Shown one piece after another: positions 1-5,786 of a stretch of DNA of 11,815 nucleotides. Both the position numbers and the translations under genes were made by a program. The notes under the pieces were generated by a model that ran no database searches, was not told where the DNA came from, and saw nothing but the letters and a program-made list of their open reading frames with translations. Every line of letters starts with the position of its first letter. Position 1 is the stretch's first letter. Source of the stretch: an uncultured Collinsella sp. (GTDB taxonomy: Bacteria > Actinomycetota > Coriobacteriia > Coriobacteriales > Coriobacteriaceae); assembly GCA_902493125.1 (NCBI GenBank), contig CABUOF010000058.1:1-11815 (forward strand), read 5' to 3'.

Positions 1-1
1 C

Positions 2-625
2 TTCCTGGCCGGCCACGAGTCCTTCGCTGCCGCTGAGGGCGCTATCGGCCTGGCTCTGAACGCCAACAAGGCTCGCAAGAAGCCGCTGCGCGTTATCCTC
101 AACGGTCTGGGCAAGGACGCCGCCCAGATCATCGCCCGCATCAACGGCTTCACCTATGTGAAGACCCAGTTCGATTACTACACGGGCGAGCTCAAGGTCG
201 TCGAGACCATCCCCTACTCCGATGGTCCCCGCGCTGCCGTTAACTGCTACGGCTCCGACGACGTCCGCGAGGGCGTTGCCATCATGTGGCACGAGAACGT
301 CGACATCTCGATCACCGGTAACTCCACCAACCCCACGCGCTTCCAGCACCCCGTCGCTGGCACCTACAAGAAGGAGCGCCTCGAGGCTGGTAAGAAGTAC
401 TTCTCCGTCGCTTCTGGTGGCGGCACTGGCCGTACCCTGCACCCGGACAACATGGGCGCCGGCCCTGCCTCTTACGGCCGTATGCACTCCGACGCCCAGT
501 TCGCCGGTTCTTCCTCCGTGCCTGCGCACGTTGACATGATGGGTCTCATCGGCATGGGCAACAACCCCATGGTCGGTGCCACCGTCGCCTGCGCTGTCGC
601 CGTCGAGGAGGCCCTCAAGGCCTAA
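2..625 (+). CDS. GGGtGRT-family protein, 5'-truncated by window edge
   Basis: The frame is open from base 2 with no stop, so the gene begins before the window; 207 C-terminal residues are visible. The family-naming motif GGGTGRT is encoded at 416-436, followed by a Gly/Met-rich tail (LHPDNMGAGPASYGRMHSD, then MMGLIGMGNNPMVGAT). This is the hallmark of the GGGtGRT family (Pfam name), conserved cytoplasmic proteins of anaerobic bacteria whose biochemical role is, to my knowledge, unknown. Family members run to roughly 330 residues, so about a third is missing upstream. No signal peptide or membrane segment is visible in this part. It is followed 35 bases later by a strong terminator, so it closes its own transcription unit. 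An ATG at 158 is internal and not the real start. The family call is confident; no function is claimed. Confidence 0.9.
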   Translation, partial: FLAGHESFAAAEGAIGLALNANKARKKPLRVILNGLGKDAAQIIARINGFTYVKTQFDYYTGELKVVETIPYSDGPRAAVNCYGSDDVREGVAIMWHENVDISITGNSTNPTRFQHPVAGTYKKERLEAGKKYFSVASGGGTGRTLHPDNMGAGPASYGRMHSDAQFAGSSSVPAHVDMMGLIGMGNNPMVGATVACAVAVEEALKA

Positions 626-660
626 TCGCGCCCGCGCGATGCTCATATAGTTGAGCTTTG

Positions 661-693
661 GAGCCGCTACCTTTCGAGGTGGCGGCTCTTTTT
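661..693 (+). terminator. Intrinsic terminator of the GGGtGRT gene
   Basis: An 11-bp stem (661-671 with 678-688, one G-T wobble) closes a 6-base loop and is followed directly by five T (689-693), then GTTT. Position and orientation fit termination of the gene ending at 625. Confidence 0.9.
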
Positions 694-881
694 GTTTGCG
701 CTGGCGCAGGGTAGCTAATGCCGGTATATCAGCTGGGGCGAAATACGAGACGTGAAGAGATAGAGCGTCAGAGCGTCCATGACGCCCACCTACCATATTT
801 GCCCTTTACCGATTTGCCGGGTCTTTGCGGTCCCATTGCCGATCACCCGTGCGACAATGCGCCGGACGAGAAAGGAATCCG

Positions 882-2408
882 ATGGAATCGACTGATGTAC
901 TGGTAATTGGATCTGGCATTGCGGGCCTTTGCGCCGCCATCGAAGCGGCACGCACGGGCGCAACCGTCGCTGTGGCAAGCGCCGGCAAGACTATGAGTGG
1001 ATCGAGCTTCTTCCCCGGAACCTGGGGCCTGGGGCTTATCGGACCCGTTAACCAAGACGACGAACAAGACCTCATCGACACCATCCAGACCGTCGGCGGC
1101 GGTGTCGCCGACCCCGAGCTTGTCCAGACGTTTGTCCACGGCATTCCCCAGGCAATTGAATGGCTCGAGCAAGACCTGGGCGTTGAGCTCCAGCGTCCGC
1201 AAAGCGCTGAGAGCGCTCAGCAAAAGCAGTTTATCCCCTGCTTTGACCACAAAACGCGCATGTGGCGCGGCCTCACCCGCAAGCCCCTTGAGGACGCTCT
1301 GACGGCCCGGATCGAGTCGCTCGGCATTCGCCTGTTCCCCCGCCATGAGCTTATCGACCTTGTTGAGGACACGAACGGCAAAATCACCGGAACCGCGCTC
1401 TACGACCTCACCGAAGATCGAATCGTGCCCTTTGCTACCAAAGCCACGATCATCGCAGCCGGTGGCACAGGCGGCCTGTTCGAGCGCAGCCTTACGTCGA
1501 CTGATGTGCTCAGCTCCTCGCAGGCCATCGCACTGGCGCACGGCGCATCACTTACTAATATAGAGTTCATACAGATGATGCCCGGCTTCATCGAGCCCAA
1601 GCGCAACCTGGTCTTCAACGAGAAAACCTGGCGCTACGTACATGTAGACCAGCCGGCAGATATTGCCGCCGACAAGCTGGACGACCTGCTCGAGCAGCGC
1701 TCTGGATATGGTCCCTTCACGTCACGCTTGGCCTCCCGCGCTATCGATCTCGTCATTGATCAGGCAGGTGCCGAAGGCCTGGCGCTCCACTACGACTTCC
1801 CCCGCGTGGATGTCCCAGAGTTTGTGCAGACCTTTGCCACCTGGCTGCAAGACGAGCACGGCATCGCCCCGAGCGACGAGATGCGCGTGGCGATGTATGC
1901 CCACGCCGCTAACGGCGGTATCAAGATCGACAAGACCGCATATACGGGCGCTGAGGGCCTCTACGCCTGTGGCGAGGCGACAGGCGGCATGCACGGCGCC
2001 GACCGCATTGGTGGCCTATCGAGCGCCAACGGCATCGTATTCGGACGCATCGCAGGCGCATCGGCAGCCCTTGCAGCGCAGAAAGAGCCTGAGACAGCCC
2101 TGAAGGTGGATATCGCCCTCCCCCAGTACGGCATTGCCACAACAGATGCCGAACGCCTGACACACAGCCTTAAGCACACGATGAGCACCTATTGCATGAT
2201 CAACCGCACAGAGACGGGCCTATCCGAGGCACTACACGAGCTTGAGGGCTTGAAGACAGAGGCAACGACCTTGAGCACACAGAAAGCCCAGGACAGCGAA
2301 GTCGCAGCCCTCGCCCGCCTGCAATCGCAGATTCAACTAGCACAGGAAATGGTCAAAGCCATGCGTAAGCGAACCGAAAGTCTCGGATCGCACTATCGAG
2401 CAGACTAA
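882..2408 (+). CDS. FAD-dependent oxidoreductase, fumarate reductase / L-aspartate oxidase family
   Basis: A 508-residue soluble flavoprotein. The start ATG 882 is chosen because AGAAAGGA lies just upstream (869-876) and the dinucleotide-binding motif then begins near the N-terminus (VLVIGSGIAGLCAAIEAA, residues 7-24). An upstream in-frame start at 825 would add 19 unrelated residues. Family landmarks are present: a Gly-rich second FAD segment (IIAAGGTGGLF, 190-200), the capping-domain Arg region (TSRLASRAID, 280-289), HAANGG aligned to the HYTCGG-type catalytic His (H341), and the C-terminal FAD motif with its conserved Arg (HGADRIGGLSSANG, 371-384, R375). The segment matching the QFHPT substrate motif reads QMMPG (231-235), so the usual His is Met. 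NAD biosynthesis partners (nadA, nadC) are not visible, and the 255-base upstream gap shows no clear promoter. The substrate is therefore unassigned; a fumarate-reductase-like or aspartate-oxidase-like reaction is possible. No terminator with a T-run follows directly. Confidence 0.85.
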   Translation: MESTDVLVIGSGIAGLCAAIEAARTGATVAVASAGKTMSGSSFFPGTWGLGLIGPVNQDDEQDLIDTIQTVGGGVADPELVQTFVHGIPQAIEWLEQDLGVELQRPQSAESAQQKQFIPCFDHKTRMWRGLTRKPLEDALTARIESLGIRLFPRHELIDLVEDTNGKITGTALYDLTEDRIVPFATKATIIAAGGTGGLFERSLTSTDVLSSSQAIALAHGASLTNIEFIQMMPGFIEPKRNLVFNEKTWRYVHVDQPADIAADKLDDLLEQRSGYGPFTSRLASRAIDLVIDQAGAEGLALHYDFPRVDVPEFVQTFATWLQDEHGIAPSDEMRVAMYAHAANGGIKIDKTAYTGAEGLYACGEATGGMHGADRIGGLSSANGIVFGRIAGASAALAAQKEPETALKVDIALPQYGIATTDAERLTHSLKHTMSTYCMINRTETGLSEALHELEGLKTEATTLSTQKAQDSEVAALARLQSQIQLAQEMVKAMRKRTESLGSHYRAD

Positions 2409-2504
2409 ATCGATTCTCACTTTGAGTTTGATCACAACTTCTCAACATGCATCGAGCCCCGTGAGCATAATTCTCATAAGGAGAGCACGTTTATGGGGCT
2501 TTAG

Positions 2505-2530
2505 CCGTGTTTTCCCTAAGGGAATCACGG
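2505..2530. repeat. Imperfect hairpin in the host flank
   Basis: CCGTG (2505-2509) pairs with CACGG (2526-2530), and TTCCC (2512-2516) with GGGAA (2520-2524), around the loop TAA. No T-run follows on either strand, so it is not a convincing intrinsic terminator. A longer-range AGCCCC (2455-2460) / GGGGCT (2495-2500) pair lies just upstream. The rest of 2409-2557 shows no gene or clear signal. Confidence 0.4.
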
Positions 2531-2557
2531 TGCAGTTTCCCCAACTTCGCGCGCCGA

Positions 2558-2643
2558 CGGGTTCGACCCCATGAAAGGTCAACAAAAAAGCGACCGGCCG
2601 AAGCCAGTCGCTTTAACATACTTTGGTGGGCCGTCAGGGGGTC
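2558..2643 (-). repeat. Repeat copy 1: tRNA terminator plus last ~20 nt of a tRNA 3' end
   Basis: This block shares its order and most of its sequence with 2735-2822: CGGGTTCGACCCCATG, a few differing bases, GGTCAACAAAAAAG, a TTCG-loop terminator, then TTTGGTGGGCCGTCAGGGGGTC. Read on the minus strand, the last part is the 3' end of a tRNA (acceptor strand plus CCA). In this copy the tRNA match stops after about 20 nt, in the T-loop, and GC-rich unrelated sequence follows. It is best read as a remnant of a duplicated tRNA locus or an older integration event. Confidence 0.6.
2584..2611 (-). terminator. Minus-strand intrinsic terminator, copy 1
   Basis: On the minus strand GCGACTGGC (2611-2603), TTCG tetraloop, GCCGGTCGC (2598-2590) forms a 9-bp stem with one wobble, followed by six T (2589-2584). 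It lies just downstream of the truncated tRNA 3' end and looks like a tRNA terminator left without its gene. Confidence 0.85.
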
Positions 2644-2734
2644 AGCCTGCTGCGCAGGCGGCCGCTGCGGCGCCAAGGCGCCTTGCGCGCTGCGCTGGTA
2701 AATGCTTACGCATTTCCTCAGCTCCGCGCCCTTT
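2644..2734. other. GC-rich spacer with small perfect hairpins
   Basis: Between the two repeat copies lie several short perfect inverted repeats: GCCTGC/GCAGGC (2645-2650, 2654-2659), GGCGCC/GGCGCC (2669-2674, 2677-2682) and AAATGC/GCATTT (2700-2705, 2710-2715). No coding signal is seen. They may be intergenic repeat elements of the host; function unknown. Confidence 0.45.
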
Positions 2735-2822
2735 CGGGTTCGACCCCATGCGAGGTCAACAAAAAAGACGGCCAACCGAAGTTAACCGTCTTAACTTGCT
2801 TTGGTGGGCCGTCAGGGGGTCG
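2735..2822 (-). repeat. Repeat copy 2: tRNA terminator plus tRNA-Lys 3' end
   Basis: This is the second copy of the block at 2558-2643. The flanking words (CGGGTTCGACCCCATG, GGTCAACAAAAAAG, TTTGGTGGGCCGTCAGGGGGTC) are the same, but the terminator stem is different in sequence and equivalent in structure. Here the tRNA match continues into a true T-arm and anticodon loop. Confidence 0.7.
2761..2792 (-). terminator. Minus-strand intrinsic terminator of the tRNA-Lys locus
   Basis: On the minus strand AAGACGGTTAAC (2792-2781), TTCG loop, GTTGGCCGTCTT (2776-2765) forms a 12-bp stem with two G-U pairs, running into a T tract (2766-2761). It sits nine bases beyond the CCA end of the tRNA fragment. 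Confidence 0.88.
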
Positions 2823-2848
2823 AACCCTGGACCTTGGGATTAAGAGTC
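2802..2848 (-). other. 3' half of tRNA-Lys(CUU): probable prophage attachment site (att)
   Basis: Read on the minus strand this is the second half of a tRNA. The anticodon loop is CTCTTAA (2846-2840, anticodon CUU), followed by the 3' anticodon stem TCCCA, variable loop, T-stem CAGGG/CCCTG with loop TTCGACC, acceptor strand ACGGCCC, discriminator A and CCA (2804-2802). Upstream of about 2848 the match breaks: the 5' anticodon stem reads CAAGA, which cannot pair fully with TCCCA, and no GGGCCGT acceptor strand is present. The gene is therefore not functional here. A tRNA 3' half next to phage lysis genes is the classic product of integration into a tRNA gene. The intact tRNA should lie at the other prophage end, off-window. 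Confidence 0.75.
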
Positions 2849-2970
2849 TTGAACGCGTGCTTTTGGCAAGCGCTCTACAAGCAAAGATGCAGGTCACGCT
2901 TATTCTGCTCGTACAATTTACGCTCAAGTTGCATTGGAGAACGGATATTTACGGTTATCGCATCATGCAT
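2849..2970. other. AT-rich phage-side flank of the att site, no gene
   Basis: This is noncoding sequence between the tRNA fragment and the end of the lysis operon, visibly richer in A/T than its surroundings. It could carry integrase arm-binding sites, but no repeated motif is clear enough to name. Confidence 0.4.
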
Positions 2971-3006
2971 AAAGCCCCTCCCCGGCATACTTGCCGGGGA
3001 GGGGCT
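2971..3006 (-). terminator. Terminator of the prophage late (lysis) operon
   Basis: A perfect 14-bp inverted repeat (2973-2986 with 2993-3006) encloses a 6-base loop. On the minus strand the stem is followed by only two or three T. It sits five bases after the last minus-strand phage gene, fitting the end of the late transcript. Confidence 0.85.
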
Positions 3007-3011
3007 AATGC

Positions 3012-3314
3012 TTATGGCCTGTCGATGATCACCTGATCGCCGTCCTCGTCGAGGTACGGCGTGATCGCGATGCCGCGGTCGCTCTCGACCACGATGTAGG
3101 CTCGATTTGTCGAGCGCTCGGTCGCGATGTACGAATTGACTCCACCAGGCAGATCGTACAGGGGACCTTCCGACTGGTCCATGACAGTCATGTCAGATGC
3201 CGCCTGGGCATTCTTGGGCGCCAAGGCTGAGCAGACGATGATGATGAGCCCCGACATTGCGATGAGGCACGCGATCGCATAGGCGAGGCTGAGCATCTTA
3301 TCTCTCGGTTTCAT
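3012..3314 (-). CDS. Small membrane-anchored phage protein, DUF6440-like C-terminus
   Basis: A 100-residue protein. Start ATG 3314 is preceded by AAGGAG at optimal spacing and lies 1 nt beyond the amidase stop, so the two are translationally coupled. Residues 9-31 form a hydrophobic segment (AYAIACLIAMSGLIIIVC) with a possible signal-peptidase site near AQA-AS (35-40). The rest is a small soluble domain reading STNRAYIVVE then AITPYLDEDGD, a pattern I associate with DUF6440-type proteins often found beside phage lysis genes; that assignment is tentative. It is the last gene of the late operon. A role in lysis, superinfection exclusion or surface display would fit, but none is shown. Confidence 0.75.
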   Translation of the reverse strand: MKPRDKMLSLAYAIACLIAMSGLIIIVCSALAPKNAQAASDMTVMDQSEGPLYDLPGGVNSYIATERSTNRAYIVVESDRGIAITPYLDEDGDQVIIDRP

Positions 3315-3315
3315 G

Positions 3316-4134
3316 TCACTCCTTGATGAGGTAGTCATCTGCCTCGGGCTTTCCGGTGGCACGTCCCACGGCAACATAGCGGATCTTCCCGCTGCCGCCG
3401 GTGTAGCGTCCCCAGATAAAGCCGTCCGCGGACTTATACCAGTCGTCGAGCACGACAGTCTGCCCCCTGCTGTAGGAGGCCACCACGGACCCGGAGAGGG
3501 ACGGCGTCGAGCGCACGTTGAGCTTGAAGACGGTGCAGCGGTAGCGGCCGCCGAAGCTCTCGGTCTCAGTCGCCTGCTGGGTCGGCTGCTTCGCGGGAGC
3601 CTGCTGAACGGGTGCGGAATTCGATACCTTGATTCCGAAACTCTCGAGGTAGATTCGGGCCAGGTCGTCGAGGTATTCATTGAACTTCTGCAAATCGCCG
3701 CCGTTGTCGATGAAGCCGTTCTCGGCGAGGCGGTAGTTGATGCCGCGCGCGGCAGCCCTGTTGACGTTGGCGAGGTCGGAATGCTTGACGAGCTTCTGCG
3801 CCCGTCCCGGCATAAATGCTGACAACTTGTCCGCCAGCGTCTTGTCGTAGGAGTCCGGGCTGAACTTCGAGCTGATGATCACATGGGCACCGTGAGGTGT
3901 CTTGAGGCCGCTGGCGTCCATATGCAGCTCAACGACGGGGCCGTCAGCCTTGAGGCTGTTCAGCCCGCCATCCGCATACCAGTTGCGCGAAGTGTCGCAA
4001 AGCACCACCTCATCGCCGCCAAGCTCCTTAATGCGCCTGCCGAGCGCACGCACGCGCTCGGCCTCGGTGTACCCGCCGGCGCAGCAGCCGGGGTCGCCGG
4101 CGCCGTGCCCGCAGATGACGAACAGCTTGGCCAC
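3316..4134 (-). CDS. Endolysin: N-acetylmuramoyl-L-alanine amidase (Amidase_3) with SH3b domain
   Basis: A 272-residue endolysin that should cut the amide bond between N-acetylmuramic acid and L-alanine of peptidoglycan to free virions. Residues 1-165 form an Amidase_3 domain: VICGHGAGDPG carries the first zinc His (H10), YTEAE the Glu ligand (E24), VELHMDASG the second His (H71), and AENGFIDNGGD the catalytic Glu (E138). A Gln/Ala/Pro linker (174-192) leads to a bacterial SH3 domain (about 196-258; LNVRSTPSLSGSVV and WGRYTGG) that likely binds the cell wall. Start GTG 4134 is chosen because it follows the holin stop by one base, has GAGG upstream, and puts the first beta strand at the N-terminus; a 296-residue version from 4206 adds only unrelated basic sequence. 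No signal peptide is seen, as expected with holin-dependent export. Confidence 0.93.
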   Translation of the reverse strand: MAKLFVICGHGAGDPGCCAGGYTEAERVRALGRRIKELGGDEVVLCDTSRNWYADGGLNSLKADGPVVELHMDASGLKTPHGAHVIISSKFSPDSYDKTLADKLSAFMPGRAQKLVKHSDLANVNRAAARGINYRLAENGFIDNGGDLQKFNEYLDDLARIYLESFGIKVSNSAPVQQAPAKQPTQQATETESFGGRYRCTVFKLNVRSTPSLSGSVVASYSRGQTVVLDDWYKSADGFIWGRYTGGSGKIRYVAVGRATGKPEADDYLIKE

Positions 4135-4135
4135 G

Positions 4136-4375
4136 CTATTCCTCGCCGCCCTCGTGAGACGGTCCCGGCTGCGCGCCGCCAACCTCTGGCAGGTCGGTCG
4201 CGACACTGGTTAGCAGCGACACGACGGCGGCGACGCCCGCCACGCTCGCGACCTGCACCCAGTCGAGGTCCGTGAATCCGACGCTCCCGGTACCGATGAG
4301 CGCCACCGCCGTCTGAGCAGCCGTCTTGACGGCGCGGGTGAGGGCCGCGATTGCCCATTCCTCGTACTTCTCCAT
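4136..4375 (-). CDS. Phage holin, r1t-type
   Basis: A 79-residue membrane protein with two hydrophobic segments (about 17-33 and 42-59) separated by a short turn (TDLDW) and ending in a charged tail (PSHEGGEE). The order of a basic-amphipathic start, AVKTAAQTAVALIG, DLDWVQVASVAG and VSLLTSVAT is typical of the Lactococcus phage r1t holin family. It would oligomerise in the cell membrane and release the amidase. Start ATG 4375 has GGAGG nine bases upstream; the upstream gene stops four bases before it and the amidase GTG follows its stop by one base, so this is a classic holin-endolysin pair. Confidence 0.9.
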   Translation of the reverse strand: MEKYEEWAIAALTRAVKTAAQTAVALIGTGSVGFTDLDWVQVASVAGVAAVVSLLTSVATDLPEVGGAQPGPSHEGGEE

Positions 4376-4379
4376 GATG

Positions 4380-4694
4380 CTAGTCCTCCGATTCTCCCCT
4401 GATGGGGGCGTTGACGATTTCCTGGTAGTAGTGGGTGCCGGTGCCATTTCCGCTCATGCCGTGGTAGGCCCCGTAGACCTGCGAGGCCTCCTGCTTGACC
4501 CAGTCGGGGCAACCCTTGCCGCTGACCACGTAGCGCTCATGGAGGTCCACGAGGCGGCTTCGCAGCATCGTCCGAGTGCCCTCCTGCATCGCGTCCATGA
4601 GCCGGTACAGGCGCATGAGCGCACCCGCGAGGGCCGCGAGGACAACCGGCACGGCCCACTGGACGGCCGCGCTGGCTAGTTCTTCCATTCGCAT
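4380..4694 (-). CDS. Small membrane-anchored lysis-cassette protein (second holin-like)
   Basis: About 104 residues with one N-terminal transmembrane helix (roughly 12-30, AVQWAVPVVLAALAGALMR) and a soluble helical part ending GAYHGMSGNGTGTHYYQEI. This single-helix-plus-YHGxxGNGTGT pattern is familiar from phage proteins next to holin and amidase genes in Gram-positive hosts, where they are annotated as holin-like or hypothetical membrane proteins. Two starts are possible: ATG 4694, or ATG 4688, which is better spaced from the GGGGG run. It lies directly upstream of the r1t-type holin, so a holin, antiholin or pinholin role is plausible but unproven. Confidence 0.8.
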   Translation of the reverse strand: MRMEELASAAVQWAVPVVLAALAGALMRLYRLMDAMQEGTRTMLRSRLVDLHERYVVSGKGCPDWVKQEASQVYGAYHGMSGNGTGTHYYQEIVNAPIRGESED

Positions 4695-4701
4695 GCCCCC
4701 A

Positions 4702-5271
4702 CTAGGCCGTCAGCTGCTTCCATGCAGACTCGCTGCCGAACGTGCCCGGCTCGATTGTGTTGCCGTCCATCAGCGACTCGTAGACCTGGCCGTACTTGGT
4801 GACGCGGTCGCCCTTGGCGTATGACTTGCCGCTGACCCACTCGGGAACGCTCTCGCCTCCGGCCGTGGACGCCACGACCTTCGCCCAGTGCTGGGGGTCG
4901 GAAGCGGGATCCGCCGCAGTCGCCGTGTGGCCGGAAATAGCCTTGTAGAGCGTGCCCTGCCAGAGCACGCGGTCTCCTTGCGCATAGACGTGACCGCATG
5001 CGTAGAGCGGATAGAGTGCCGGAACCTTCAACGCATCATCGTCGGAGAGGGCGGCCGCCTGGATCTGGGCGAGCATGAGGGCGGCGTCCTGAGGCGTTCC
5101 GGCATCGGGAACGAGAGTCCACACCTGCCAGATGGCGCCGTCATGCTGCTCATAGGAGAGCACCGTGTGGTAACCGGCGCCGGGGTTGGGTTCCGCCGCC
5201 TCGCGAATCGGCAGGCCGGAGCCGTCCGTGGTCAGGTAGACAGACCCAGATACAAATTGTCCGTAAAACAT
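4702..5271 (-). CDS. Tail-associated protein with two chitin-binding-like (CBM5/12-type) modules
   Basis: A 189-residue protein. Start ATG 5271 has AAGGAG five bases upstream; an earlier in-frame start at 5301 overlaps the upstream gene and is less likely. The N-terminal ~90 residues are a domain shared with the next gene upstream (TTDGSGLPI, then SYEQHDGAIWQVWTLVPD, then DDDALKVPALYPLY). Two modules follow with the W/Y-x-x-G-x-x-Y-x-x-G-D-x-V-x-x-x-G-x-x-Y plan of small carbohydrate-binding modules: YAQGDRVLWQGTLYKA ending in HW (about 100-130) and WVSGKSYAKGDRVTKYGQVY ending in AW (about 145-186). It probably sits in the baseplate or tail tip and binds host surface sugars. It lies upstream of the lysis genes in the late operon. 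It is one module longer than its paralog. Confidence 0.82.
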   Translation of the reverse strand: MFYGQFVSGSVYLTTDGSGLPIREAAEPNPGAGYHTVLSYEQHDGAIWQVWTLVPDAGTPQDAALMLAQIQAAALSDDDALKVPALYPLYACGHVYAQGDRVLWQGTLYKAISGHTATAADPASDPQHWAKVVASTAGGESVPEWVSGKSYAKGDRVTKYGQVYESLMDGNTIEPGTFGSESAWKQLTA

Positions 5272-5279
5272 TTTTCTCC

Positions 5280-5687
5280 TTAATGGTTGATTCTTTCCCA
5301 AAGCTCCGGAGCCGTGTCGGGCTCAGATCCGATACGGGGCGCATGCGTCTGCAGGCACTTGTACAGGTCGCCTCCATATGCCACGCGCGCGCCAGCGGCA
5401 TACGAGGCCTCGCCCACATACCACAGCCGGATGAGCTGGGGCACCTTCAGCGCGTCCTCGTCACCGAGAGTCTCGGCGGACATGGCAGCAAGCCGCACCG
5501 CGTCATCGCGCATCCCGTCTGGCACGACACTCCATACTTGGTAGATGGAACCGCCCCGCTGCTCATACGCCATGTCCGCCTTGAAACCCTCGGGGACCTC
5601 AGGCTCATCAGACGCGAGAATCGGGAGACCCCTCCCGTCTGTCGCCAGGCGCACTGCGGGCCCGACAAGGGTCCCGATCAATGCCAT
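5280..5687 (-). CDS. Tail-associated protein with one chitin-binding-like module, paralog of the next gene
   Basis: A 135-residue protein. ATG 5687 has AAGGAG at good spacing. Residues 1-90 match the downstream protein: ATDGRGLPI against TTDGSGLPI, YEQRGGSIYQVWSVVPDG against YEQHDGAIWQVWTLVPD, and GDEDALKVPQL against DDDALKVPAL. The C-terminus holds one carbohydrate-binding-type module (SYAAGARVAYGGDLYKC ... ELWERI). The pair thus arose by tandem duplication with loss or gain of one module. It is the first minus-strand gene after the plus-strand recombinase, so it needs either its own promoter in 5688-5786 or read-through antisense to the recombinase gene. A role in receptor binding is inferred. 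Confidence 0.82.
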   Translation of the reverse strand: MALIGTLVGPAVRLATDGRGLPILASDEPEVPEGFKADMAYEQRGGSIYQVWSVVPDGMRDDAVRLAAMSAETLGDEDALKVPQLIRLWYVGEASYAAGARVAYGGDLYKCLQTHAPRIGSEPDTAPELWERINH

Positions 5688-5719
5688 TTAGACTCCTTTC
5701 TCTCGACCTCTCGTGGCAG

Positions 5720-5768
5720 AAATCCCACGCGCGTATCCTCTCCTTGAGAGCCCACGCGTCTGGGATTT
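5720..5768. repeat. Long inverted repeat between the recombinase gene and the divergent tail gene
   Basis: AAATCCCACGCGCGT (5720-5734) faces ACGCGTCTGGGATTT (5754-5768). The arms are 15 bases, pair at 13 positions, and enclose 19 bases that themselves hold CTCTCCTTGAGAG. It lies in the 99-base gap between two divergently transcribed genes. It could be an operator, a terminator stem, or a binding site for the recombinase. It does not match the ATTCTGTATCC sites. Confidence 0.65.
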
Positions 5769-5786
5769 ACGGGATTGGAGACCATG

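Noticed and set aside
2802..2880. Complete tRNA-Lys gene on the minus strand
   Set aside because: The 5' anticodon stem does not pair and there is no acceptor strand GGGCCGT. A GTAGAGCGC resembling a D-arm is present upstream but does not complete a cloverleaf.
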